Shown here piece after piece: positions 58,301-64,000 of a DNA stretch of 64,000 nucleotides (position 1 is the first letter of the stretch; each line of letters begins with the position of its first letter). The notes under the pieces were generated by a model. That model searched no databases. It worked only from the letters and a program-made list of their open reading frames with translations, and was not told the DNA's origin. The position numbers and the translations under genes were made by a program. Origin of the DNA: Citrobacter sp. (GTDB taxonomy: Bacteria > Pseudomonadota > Gammaproteobacteria > Enterobacterales > Enterobacteriaceae). The stretch spans positions 205,399-269,398 of the forward strand of contig DXKH01000015.1 in assembly GCA_019415335.1 (NCBI GenBank). The letters are read 5' to 3'.

Positions 58301-59133
58301 CCTGGGCGGCGCTCAGCGAGTTTACCGGTCGCGACCATACCCATCTGGCGACGAACAAAGAAGAGGAGAAAATCCGCTTCCGCGATATCCAGGCACAGCC
58401 GCGTAAGATTATCTCCAGCCCAACCTGGTCCGGTCTGGAAGACGAACATGTCTCGTATAACGCGGGCTATACCAACGTACACGAGCTGATTCCATGGCGC
58501 ACGCTGACCGGCCGTCAGTCGCTGTATCAGGATCACCAGTGGATGCGTGATTTTGGCGAAAGCCTGCTGGTTTACCGTCCGCCTATCGACACCCGTTCGG
58601 TGAAATCGGTGATGGGTGAGAAATCCAACGGTAACCCGGAAAAAGCGCTCAACTTCCTGACACCGCACCAGAAGTGGGGGATCCACTCCACCTATAGCGA
58701 CAACCTGCTGATGCTGACCCTGTCGCGCGGCGGTCCGATTGTGTGGATGAGTGAAACCGACGCTAAAGAGTTGGGCATTGAAGACAACGACTGGATCGAA
58801 GTGTTCAACAGCAACGGTGCGCTGACGGCGCGTGCGGTGGTAAGCCAGCGTGTTCCGGCCGGGATGGCCATGATGTATCACGCGCAGGAACGTATCGTGA
58901 ACCTGCCAGGCTCTGAAATTACCCAGCAGCGCGGCGGGATCCACAACTCGGTGACCCGTATTACGCCGAAACCGACCCACATGATCGGCGGCTATGCGCA
59001 ACTGGCCTACGGCTTTAACTACTACGGCACCGTCGGTTCGAACCGTGATGAATTTGTTGTGGTACGTAAGATGAAGAACATTAACTGGTTGGATGGCGAA
59101 GGCAATGACCAGGTACAGGAGAGCGTAAAATGA
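55390..59133 (+). CDS. narG: respiratory nitrate reductase alpha subunit
   Basis: The 1247-residue catalytic subunit carries Mo-bis-MGD and the FS0 [4Fe-4S] cluster (ligands in THGVNCTGSCSWKIYV near residue 50). It reduces nitrate to nitrite on the cytoplasmic side of the membrane. No Tat signal is used; the N-terminus matches the vestigial leader of NarG (MSKFLDRFRYFKQ). The ATG at 55390 has a GGAGAG ribosome-binding site. narH overlaps its end by four bases. Confidence 0.99.
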   Translation: MSKFLDRFRYFKQKGETFADGHGQLLETNRDWEDGYRQRWQHDKVVRSTHGVNCTGSCSWKIYVKNGLVTWETQQTDYPRTRPDMPNHEPRGCPRGASYSWYLYSANRLKYPLMRKRLLKMWREAKKLHSDPVDAWASIIEDADKAKNFKQARGRGGFVRSSWQEVNELIAASNVYTVKTYGPDRVAGFSPIPAMSMVSYASGARYLSLIGGTCLSFYDWYCDLPPASPQTWGEQTDVPESADWYNSSYIIAWGSNVPQTRTPDAHFFTEVRYKGTKTVAVTPDYAEIAKLCDLWLAPKQGTDAAMALAMGHVMLREFHLDNPSQYFTDYVRRYTDMPMLVMLEARDGYYAAGRMLRAADLVDSLGQENNPEWKTVAINSNGDMVAPNGSIGFRWGEKGKWNLEQRDGTTGAETELQLSLLGSQDEIAEVGFPYFGGEGTEHFNKVELENVLLHKLPAKRLQLADGTTALVTTVYDLTMANYGLERGLNDANCATSYDDIKAYTPAWAEQITGVPRAQITRIAREFADNADKTHGRSMIIVGAGLNHWYHLDMNYRGLINMLVFCGCIGQSGGGWAHYVGQEKLRPQTGWQPLAFALDWQRPARHMNSTSYFYNHSSQWRYETVTAQELLSPLADKSRYSGHLIDFNVRAERMGWLPSAPQLGTNPLTIAEEAKKAGMTPVDYTVKSLKEGSIRFAAEQPENGKNHPRNLFIWRSNLLGSSGKGHEYMLKYLLGTENGIQGKDLGQQGGVKPEEVEWQDNGLDGKLDLVVTLDFRLSSTCLYSDIVLPTATWYEKDDMNTSDMHPFIHPLSAAVDPAWESKSDWEIYKAIAKKFSEVCVGHLGKETDVVTLPIQHDSAAELAQPLDVKDWKKGECDLIPGVTAPHIMTVERDYPATYERFTSIGPLMEKIGNGGKGIAWNTQSEMDLLRKLNYTKADGPAKGQPMLNTAIDAAEMILTLAPETNGHVAVKAWAALSEFTGRDHTHLATNKEEEKIRFRDIQAQPRKIISSPTWSGLEDEHVSYNAGYTNVHELIPWRTLTGRQSLYQDHQWMRDFGESLLVYRPPIDTRSVKSVMGEKSNGNPEKALNFLTPHQKWGIHSTYSDNLLMLTLSRGGPIVWMSETDAKELGIEDNDWIEVFNSNGALTARAVVSQRVPAGMAMMYHAQERIVNLPGSEITQQRGGIHNSVTRITPKPTHMIGGYAQLAYGFNYYGTVGSNRDEFVVVRKMKNINWLDGEGNDQVQESVK

Positions 59134-60665
59134 AAATTCGTTCACAAGTCGGCATGGTGCTGAATCTCGATAAGTGCATCGGTTGCCACACCTGTTCCGT
59201 GACCTGTAAAAACGTCTGGACCAGCCGCGAAGGGATGGAATACGCCTGGTTCAACAACGTTGAAAGCAAGCCTGGCGTCGGCTTCCCGAATGACTGGGAA
59301 AACCAGGAAAAATGGAAGGGCGGCTGGATCCGTAAAATCAACGGCAAACTGCAGCCGCGCATGGGTAACCGTGCGATGCTGCTCGGTAAAATCTTCGCCA
59401 ACCCGCATCTGCCGGGGATTGACGACTATTACGAGCCGTTTGACTACGACTACCAGAACCTGCACAACGCGCCGGAAAGTAAGCACCAGCCGATCGCACG
59501 TCCACGCTCGCTGATTACCGGCAAGCGGATGGACAAAATCACCAGCGGTCCGAACTGGGAAGAAATTCTGGGTGGCGAATTTGAAAAACGCGCCAAAGAC
59601 CAGAACTTCGAAAACATGCAGAAGGCGATGTACGGCCAGTTTGAAAACACCTTCATGATGTATCTGCCGCGCCTGTGCGAGCACTGCCTCAATCCGGCGT
59701 GCGTGGCGACCTGCCCGAGCGGCGCCATCTACAAGCGTGAAGAAGACGGCATTGTGCTGATCGACCAGGATAAGTGCCGCGGCTGGCGGATGTGCATCAC
59801 TGGCTGTCCGTACAAAAAGATCTACTTCAACTGGAAGAGTGGGAAGTCCGAGAAGTGCATCTTCTGCTACCCGCGCATCGAAGCCGGTCAGCCAACCGTC
59901 TGTTCCGAAACCTGCGTGGGCCGTATCCGTTATCTCGGCGTGCTGCTGTATGACGCGGATGCGATTGAGAGTGCGGCGAGCACCGAGCATGAAAAAGATC
60001 TCTACCAGCGCCAACTGGATGTATTCCTCGATCCAAACGACCCGGCGGTCATCGAACAGGCGCTGAAAGACGGCATTCCGCTGAGCGTGATTGACGCTGC
60101 GCAGCAGTCGCCGGTTTATAAAATGGCGATGGACTGGAAGCTGGCGCTGCCACTGCATCCGGAATATCGTACGCTGCCGATGGTATGGTATGTGCCGCCG
60201 CTGTCCCCGATTCAGTCGGCGGCGGATGCGGGCGAACTGGGCAGCAACGGCATTCTGCCGGACGTAGACAGCCTGCGTATTCCGGTTCAGTACCTCGCTA
60301 ACCTGCTCACCGCAGGCGATACCCAGCCGGTACTGCTGGCGCTGAAGCGTATGCTGGCGATGCGTCACTACAAACGTGCGGAAACCGTTGACGGTAAAGT
60401 CGACACCCGCGCGCTGGAAGAGGTGGGCTTAAGCGAAGCGCAGGCACAGGAAATGTACCGCTACCTGGCGATCGCCAACTACGAAGATCGCTTTGTGGTG
60501 CCGAGCAGCCATCGTGAACTGGCACGTGATGCGTTCCCGGAGAAAAGCGGTTGTGGCTTTACCTTCGGCGATGGCTGCCATGGTTCTGACACCAAATTCA
60601 ACCTGTTCAACAGCCGCCGCATTGATGCTATCGATGTGACCAGCAAAACGGAGCCGCACCAATGA
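59130..60665 (+). CDS. narH: respiratory nitrate reductase beta subunit
   Basis: A 511-residue iron-sulphur electron-transfer subunit with four Cys groups: CIGCHTC, CEHCLNPAC, CRGWRMCITGC (Trp replaces one Cys, giving the [3Fe-4S] centre), and CIFC. It links the hemes of NarI to NarG. Overlaps narG by four bases and narJ by four bases. Confidence 0.99.
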   Translation: MKIRSQVGMVLNLDKCIGCHTCSVTCKNVWTSREGMEYAWFNNVESKPGVGFPNDWENQEKWKGGWIRKINGKLQPRMGNRAMLLGKIFANPHLPGIDDYYEPFDYDYQNLHNAPESKHQPIARPRSLITGKRMDKITSGPNWEEILGGEFEKRAKDQNFENMQKAMYGQFENTFMMYLPRLCEHCLNPACVATCPSGAIYKREEDGIVLIDQDKCRGWRMCITGCPYKKIYFNWKSGKSEKCIFCYPRIEAGQPTVCSETCVGRIRYLGVLLYDADAIESAASTEHEKDLYQRQLDVFLDPNDPAVIEQALKDGIPLSVIDAAQQSPVYKMAMDWKLALPLHPEYRTLPMVWYVPPLSPIQSAADAGELGSNGILPDVDSLRIPVQYLANLLTAGDTQPVLLALKRMLAMRHYKRAETVDGKVDTRALEEVGLSEAQAQEMYRYLAIANYEDRFVVPSSHRELARDAFPEKSGCGFTFGDGCHGSDTKFNLFNSRRIDAIDVTSKTEPHQ

Positions 60666-61372
60666 TTGAACTCGTCATTGTTTCGCGTCTGCTCGAGTAC
60701 CCGGATGCTGCCCTGTGGCAGCATCAGCAGGAACTGTACGATGCACTCGCGTCATCTGAAAATCTTGATAAAGAGGATGCGCATACGCTCAGCGTTTTCC
60801 TGCGTGATTTAACTGCGCAGGAGATGCTGGATGTGCAGGCCAACTACAGCGAACTGTTTGACCGCGGTCGGGCAACCTCGCTGCTGTTGTTCGAACATGT
60901 CCACGGTGAGTCCCGCGACCGTGGTCAGGCGATGGTTGACCTGATGGCGCAGTACGAGCAGCACGGTTTACAGCTCGACAGTCGCGAATTGCCAGACCAT
61001 CTGCCGCTGTACCTGGAATACCTGGCTCAGTTGCCGAAGCGCGAGGCGCTGGGTGGGCTGCAGGATATCGCCCCGATTCTGGCGCTGCTGAGCGCGCGTC
61101 TGCAACAGCGTGAAAGCCGCTACGCCGTGCTGTTCGATCTGCTGCTGAAGCTGGCGAATGCGGCGATCGACAGTGACAAAGTCGCCGAAAAAATTGCGGA
61201 TGAAGTTCGCGACGATACGCCGCAAGCGCTCGATGCGGTCTGGGAAGAAGAGCAGGTGAAATTCTTTGCCGATCAGGGCTGCGGCGAGTCTGAAATATCC
61301 GCTCACCAGCGTCGTTTTGCCGGAGCCGTTGCGCCGCAATATCTGAATATCACCACCGGAGGACAGCAATAA
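60662..61372 (+). CDS. narJ: nitrate reductase assembly chaperone NarJ
   Basis: A 236-residue NarJ/TorD-family chaperone that helps insert molybdenum cofactor into NarG and holds NarGH until NarI is ready. The [14 protein letters not shown] segment is conserved. Its last base is shared with the narI start region. Confidence 0.98.
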   Translation: MIELVIVSRLLEYPDAALWQHQQELYDALASSENLDKEDAHTLSVFLRDLTAQEMLDVQANYSELFDRGRATSLLLFEHVHGESRDRGQAMVDLMAQYEQHGLQLDSRELPDHLPLYLEYLAQLPKREALGGLQDIAPILALLSARLQQRESRYAVLFDLLLKLANAAIDSDKVAEKIADEVRDDTPQALDAVWEEEQVKFFADQGCGESEISAHQRRFAGAVAPQYLNITTGGQQ

Positions 61373-62049
61373 TGCACTTCCTGAATATGTTCTTCTTTGA
61401 CATCTATCCGTACATCGCCGGGTCCGTGTTTCTGATTGGTAGCTGGCTGCGTTATGACTACGGTCAGTACACCTGGCGCGCCGCGTCCAGCCAGATGCTG
61501 GATCGCAAGGGGATGAACATGGCATCGAACCTGTTCCACTTCGGGATTCTGGGGATCTTCGCCGGTCACTTCCTCGGCATGCTGACGCCGCACTGGATGT
61601 ATGAAGCCTGGTTGCCCATCGACGTGAAACAGAAGATGGCGATGATTGGCGGCGGTGCGGCGGGTCTGATGTGCCTCGTCGGCGGTGTGCTGTTGCTCAA
61701 GCGTCGTCTGTTTAGCCCACGCGTGCGGGCGACCACCACCGGTGCCGATATCCTGATCCTTTCGCTGCTGGTGATCCAGTGCGCGCTGGGGCTGTCGACT
61801 ATTCCGTTCTCCGCCCAGCATATGGACGGTAGCGAAATGATGAAACTGGTGGGTTGGGCGCAGTCTGTGGTGACCTTCCACGGTGGCGCATCTGCGCATC
61901 TGGAGGGCGTGGCGTTTATCTTCCGTCTGCACCTGGTGCTGGGGATGACGCTGTTCCTGCTGTTCCCGTTCTCCCGCCTGGTGCACATCTGGAGCGCGCC
62001 GGTCGAGTACCTGACGCGCAAATACCAGATTGTTCGCGCCCGTCACTGA
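61372..62049 (+). CDS. narI: respiratory nitrate reductase gamma subunit (cytochrome b)
   Basis: The 225-residue membrane subunit has five transmembrane helices and two b-hemes (His residues in [17 protein letters not shown] and, in the C-terminal helices, in [14 protein letters not shown] and FRLHLVLG). It oxidises quinol at the periplasmic side and passes electrons to NarH. Its 3' end overlaps the convergent EamA gene by 7 bases. Confidence 0.98.
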   Translation: MHFLNMFFFDIYPYIAGSVFLIGSWLRYDYGQYTWRAASSQMLDRKGMNMASNLFHFGILGIFAGHFLGMLTPHWMYEAWLPIDVKQKMAMIGGGAAGLMCLVGGVLLLKRRLFSPRVRATTTGADILILSLLVIQCALGLSTIPFSAQHMDGSEMMKLVGWAQSVVTFHGGASAHLEGVAFIFRLHLVLGMTLFLLFPFSRLVHIWSAPVEYLTRKYQIVRARH

Positions 62050-62945
62050 TTAGCTGCTTTACCAGAAACCTCGCATTCGCGGGGTTTTTTTTCGCCCCAG
62101 CCGAGATTATTTCCTGCCGCCGCAAACAGAATTAACGCGCCACCGGCCAGTTGTGTGGCATTAAGCGAATGGTTAAACACCACGTTATCGACGACGATCG
62201 CCACTACCGGATAGATAAACGACAACGAACCGGTGATGGGCGTGGGTAATTTCTGAATGGCGCTGTACAGCAACTGGTACATAATGCCGGTGTGGACGAT
62301 TCCCAACGTCAGCAAAATTCCCCATGGGTACGGGCTGGAGAGCGTCGGGAACTGGGCCAGCGGCAAGAGCATGACCACCCCCGTCAGCACCTGAATAAAG
62401 GCAATATGCTGTGGCGCGATGGTTTTCAGTCTGCGGGTAATGATCGCCGTCAGGGCGTAAAAGAAGGCCGCACCGAGCGCGAGGGCCACGCCGATTAGCC
62501 AGGCAGCCGAATGGCCTCCGGTCAGTTCACCCGACAGTAAAATGACGACTCCGCCAAAGGCGAGGAACAACCAACCCCATTTCACCGCACTGACCCGTTC
62601 GCCCATCAGCATTCCCATCATTACCAGCATAAAAGGCTGGGTGTTATACACCACGGTCGACAGGCCGATCGAGATGCGCTCATAGGCGGCAAACAGCAGT
62701 AACCAGTTCACCACCAGCGCGATACCGCCCAGGATTGCCAGCCCCAGCGTGACTTTCGTCAGCGGGCTGAATGGTTGCTTACTGATGCGGATAAAAAGAA
62801 ACAGTGCGACAGCCCCGATCAGGCAGCGCCAGAAGACCACGTCGGTAACCGGCAGACCGGAAAGCAAAACAAAAGCACCGATTGAACCGGATATCACCAT
62901 CGCCAGACTCATTTGCCAGACGCCTTGCTGAAGTTCACGCATCAC
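62043..62945 (-). CDS. DMT-family (EamA) transporter
   Basis: A 300-residue protein with ten transmembrane helices in two EamA repeats, drug/metabolite transporter superfamily. The substrate is unknown; relatives export amino acids or metabolites. The divergent Lrp-type regulator at 63047 suggests an amino-acid exporter (inference). The last 17 codons contain the narGHJI terminator hairpin, so its C-terminal sequence is shaped by a neighbour's RNA signal. Confidence 0.87.
   Translation of the reverse strand: MMRELQQGVWQMSLAMVISGSIGAFVLLSGLPVTDVVFWRCLIGAVALFLFIRISKQPFSPLTKVTLGLAILGGIALVVNWLLLFAAYERISIGLSTVVYNTQPFMLVMMGMLMGERVSAVKWGWLFLAFGGVVILLSGELTGGHSAAWLIGVALALGAAFFYALTAIITRRLKTIAPQHIAFIQVLTGVVMLLPLAQFPTLSSPYPWGILLTLGIVHTGIMYQLLYSAIQKLPTPITGSLSFIYPVVAIVVDNVVFNHSLNATQLAGGALILFAAAGNNLGWGEKKPRECEVSGKAANQ
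62066..62092 (+). terminator. narGHJI terminator inside the EamA gene
   Basis: CCTCGC and GCGGGG form a stem (one G-T pair) with a 4-base loop, followed by eight T. It is 16 bases past the narI stop and lies within the antisense coding sequence of the transporter gene. Confidence 0.85.
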
Positions 62946-63046
62946 TCACCTCCTGATTGAAGGCTCTATTTTCGAAAAAGGCTGTTCGCTTTTACAGCGC
63001 TGATATAAGGTGAAATACATGAATGACTTTTTATTATTAGGGAAAA

Positions 63047-63493
63047 ATGATGAATGACCTTATTGATGAAATCGACCGACGGATAGTGGCGTGTCTGGTA
63101 GAAGATGCACGGATGTCGTTGAAGGTATTGAGTGGCAGGGTCGGGTTAACCTCACCGAGTACCGCCGAGCGCGTGAAGCGCCTGGAGGAGCGTGGCGTCA
63201 TTCAGGGGTATGGCGCGCAGGTGAACCTGACAGCGCTGGGCTATACCTTGCAGGCGCTGGTGCGAGTTCGACCTTTGCCGGGGTTGCTACATAAAGTGGA
63301 TAAATACATTCAGGCGATGCCTGAGTGCATTGAAAGCGACAAAGTGACCGGCGAGGATTGTTTCGTCATTCGTCTGGTGGTGCGATCCATCGAACAACTG
63401 GATACGTTGCTTGATGGACTTTCCGAGCATGCGCAGTGCAATACGTCGATCGTGAAAAGTTCGCCGGTGAAGCGTAGATTACCGCCGATGTAG
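63047..63493 (+). CDS. Lrp/AsnC-family transcriptional regulator
   Basis: A 148-residue regulator with an N-terminal helix-turn-helix (residues about 8-60; MSLKVLSGRVGLTSPSTAERVKRLEERGVI core) and an RAM/AsnC ligand domain. It is divergent from the EamA gene, with about 100 bases between them. The usual relation is that such a regulator controls an adjacent exporter in response to an amino acid. Two adjacent ATG codons (63047, 63050) are possible starts. Confidence 0.88.
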   Translation: MMNDLIDEIDRRIVACLVEDARMSLKVLSGRVGLTSPSTAERVKRLEERGVIQGYGAQVNLTALGYTLQALVRVRPLPGLLHKVDKYIQAMPECIESDKVTGEDCFVIRLVVRSIEQLDTLLDGLSEHAQCNTSIVKSSPVKRRLPPM

Positions 63494-63499
63494 CGTTTT

Positions 63500-63656
63500 G
63501 CCGGGTGGCGGCGATGCCTTACCCGGCCTACGATCGTGGGTTGTCTGCATGGGGGTTTGTAATTTTGCCGGGTGGCGGCGATGCCTTACCCGGCCTACGA
63601 TCGCGGGTTGTTTGCATAGGTATTTGTAGGCCCGGTAAGCGAAGCGCCACCGGGCA
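63500..63656. repeat. REP/BIME cluster after the Lrp-type gene
   Basis: Two direct REP units (GCCGGGTGGCGGCGATGCCT... at 63500-63532 and 63567-63599, period 67) are followed by one in inverse orientation (GTAGGCCCGGTAAGCG... at 63626-63656). This is a bacterial interspersed mosaic element of the enterobacterial kind. Confidence 0.92.
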
Positions 63657-63828
63657 ACAGGCTTACGCTCGAATCGAACCTTAATCGAAGCTTCTCATCC
63701 TTCCCCGTATGGGCAGAATATTCGGTAACATCGATTGGTTTGGCTGAGGTGCAACAGAAGAGGATGGTGGTGGGGGAAGGATTACTCAGCGCGTTGCGCT
63801 TCGCCCTCCGGGTCGTTGCCTGCGGCAA
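63595..63828 (-). CDS. possible Tpr-like basic peptide in the rtT repeat
   Basis: A minus-strand frame opens with a very basic stretch ([20 protein letters not shown]), in the position where E. coli encodes the protamine-like Tpr within the tyrT rtT region. The first codon is TTG and the downstream half runs through the REP cluster, so only the N-terminal part could be real. Low confidence. Confidence 0.2.
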   Translation of the reverse strand: MPQATTRRAKRNALSNPSPTTILFCCTSAKPIDVTEYSAHTGKDEKLRLRFDSSVSLLPGGASLTGPTNTYANNPRS

Positions 63829-64000
63829 CGCTTTCTCGCTACGCTCGAATCGAACCTTAATCGAAGCTTCTCATCCTTCCCCGCATGGGCAGAATATAGG
63901 ACAACATCGATTGATTTGGCTAAGGTGCAACAGAAGAGGATGGTGGTGGGGGAAGGATTACTCAGCGCGTTGCGCTTCGCCCTACGGGTCGTTGCCTGCG
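63665..64000 (-). repeat. tandem rtT-like repeats with tRNA-Tyr 3' ends
   Basis: Two near-identical copies (63665-63840 and 63841 to the window end) repeat with a period of 176 bases. Each has the same 19-base TGGTGGTGGGGGAAGGATT (63765-63783 and 63941-63959), the complement of the CCA-containing 3' end of bacterial tRNA-Tyr genes. In E. coli, rtT repeats of 178 bases that carry the tRNA 3' end follow tyrT downstream of narI. The orientation implies that the tRNA-Tyr genes are on the minus strand just past 64000. Confidence 0.88.

Noticed and set aside
59142..60368. Long minus-strand frame antisense to narH (and a similar one in narG, 57892-59145)
   Set aside because: Shadow of strongly biased codons in narGH; low-complexity His/Arg-rich translation and no start signals.
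63500..64000. Possible CRISPR array in the right-edge repeats
   Set aside because: The repeats are REP units with a 67-base period and 176-base rtT units, not short direct repeats with unique spacers; no cas gene is near.

Overview
The window is chromosomal DNA from a member of the Enterobacteriaceae. The long collinear block ychF-pth-ychH-dauA-prs-ispE-lolB-hemA-prfA-prmC-ychQ-ychA-kdsA-chaABC-ychN-ychO-narLXK-narGHJI matches the E. coli/Salmonella/Citrobacter backbone almost gene for gene. Protein similarity, the REP elements and the rtT-type repeats at the right edge all fit this family. A Citrobacter-like organism is the best guess, but this is inference from memory of the families. No rRNA or complete tRNA lies in the window.

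Left part (1-23.6 kb) is accessory and mosaic. It holds a stress cluster (ydeI, a DUF421 membrane pair, a CinA-like ydeJ, yciGFE), two SDR oxidoreductases (one next to a WYL-domain regulator), and a small coiled-coil protein behind an 8-bp tandem repeat. A decayed AraC/oxidoreductase pair follows, then a second GAPDH with a GlxA-type regulator, a methyltransferase and an APH(6)-like kinase. Next come a DeoC aldolase with a GntR/UTRA regulator that shares a palindrome with it, and a complete rarA-oqxA-oqxB-oqxR multidrug efflux locus. A diguanylate cyclase and a chemoreceptor with its own sigma-28 promoter close the region.

Central part (23.6-47 kb) is mostly housekeeping. Between ychH and dauA, which are neighbours in E. 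coli, sits an extra block of about 7 kb. A cobalamin riboswitch on the minus strand is followed by a corrinoid/siderophore-type ABC importer (binding protein, permease, ATPase), a pseudoazurin, and the three subunits of a cytochrome bc1 complex (Rieske protein, cytochrome b, cytochrome c1). All seven genes are co-directional and tightly packed. A bc1 complex is not part of the normal enterobacterial respiratory chain, and its placement in a B12-riboswitch operon is the most striking feature of the window.

Right part (47-64 kb) is the nitrate respiration region: narX/narL two-component system, narK transporter and the narGHJI nitrate reductase, with FNR and NarL sites visible. A large patatin-like membrane protein is inserted between narK and narG. 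After narI come a DMT-family exporter, an Lrp-type regulator, a REP cluster, and tandem 176-bp rtT-like repeats that each carry the 3' end of a tRNA-Tyr. The tRNA genes themselves should lie just beyond position 64000.
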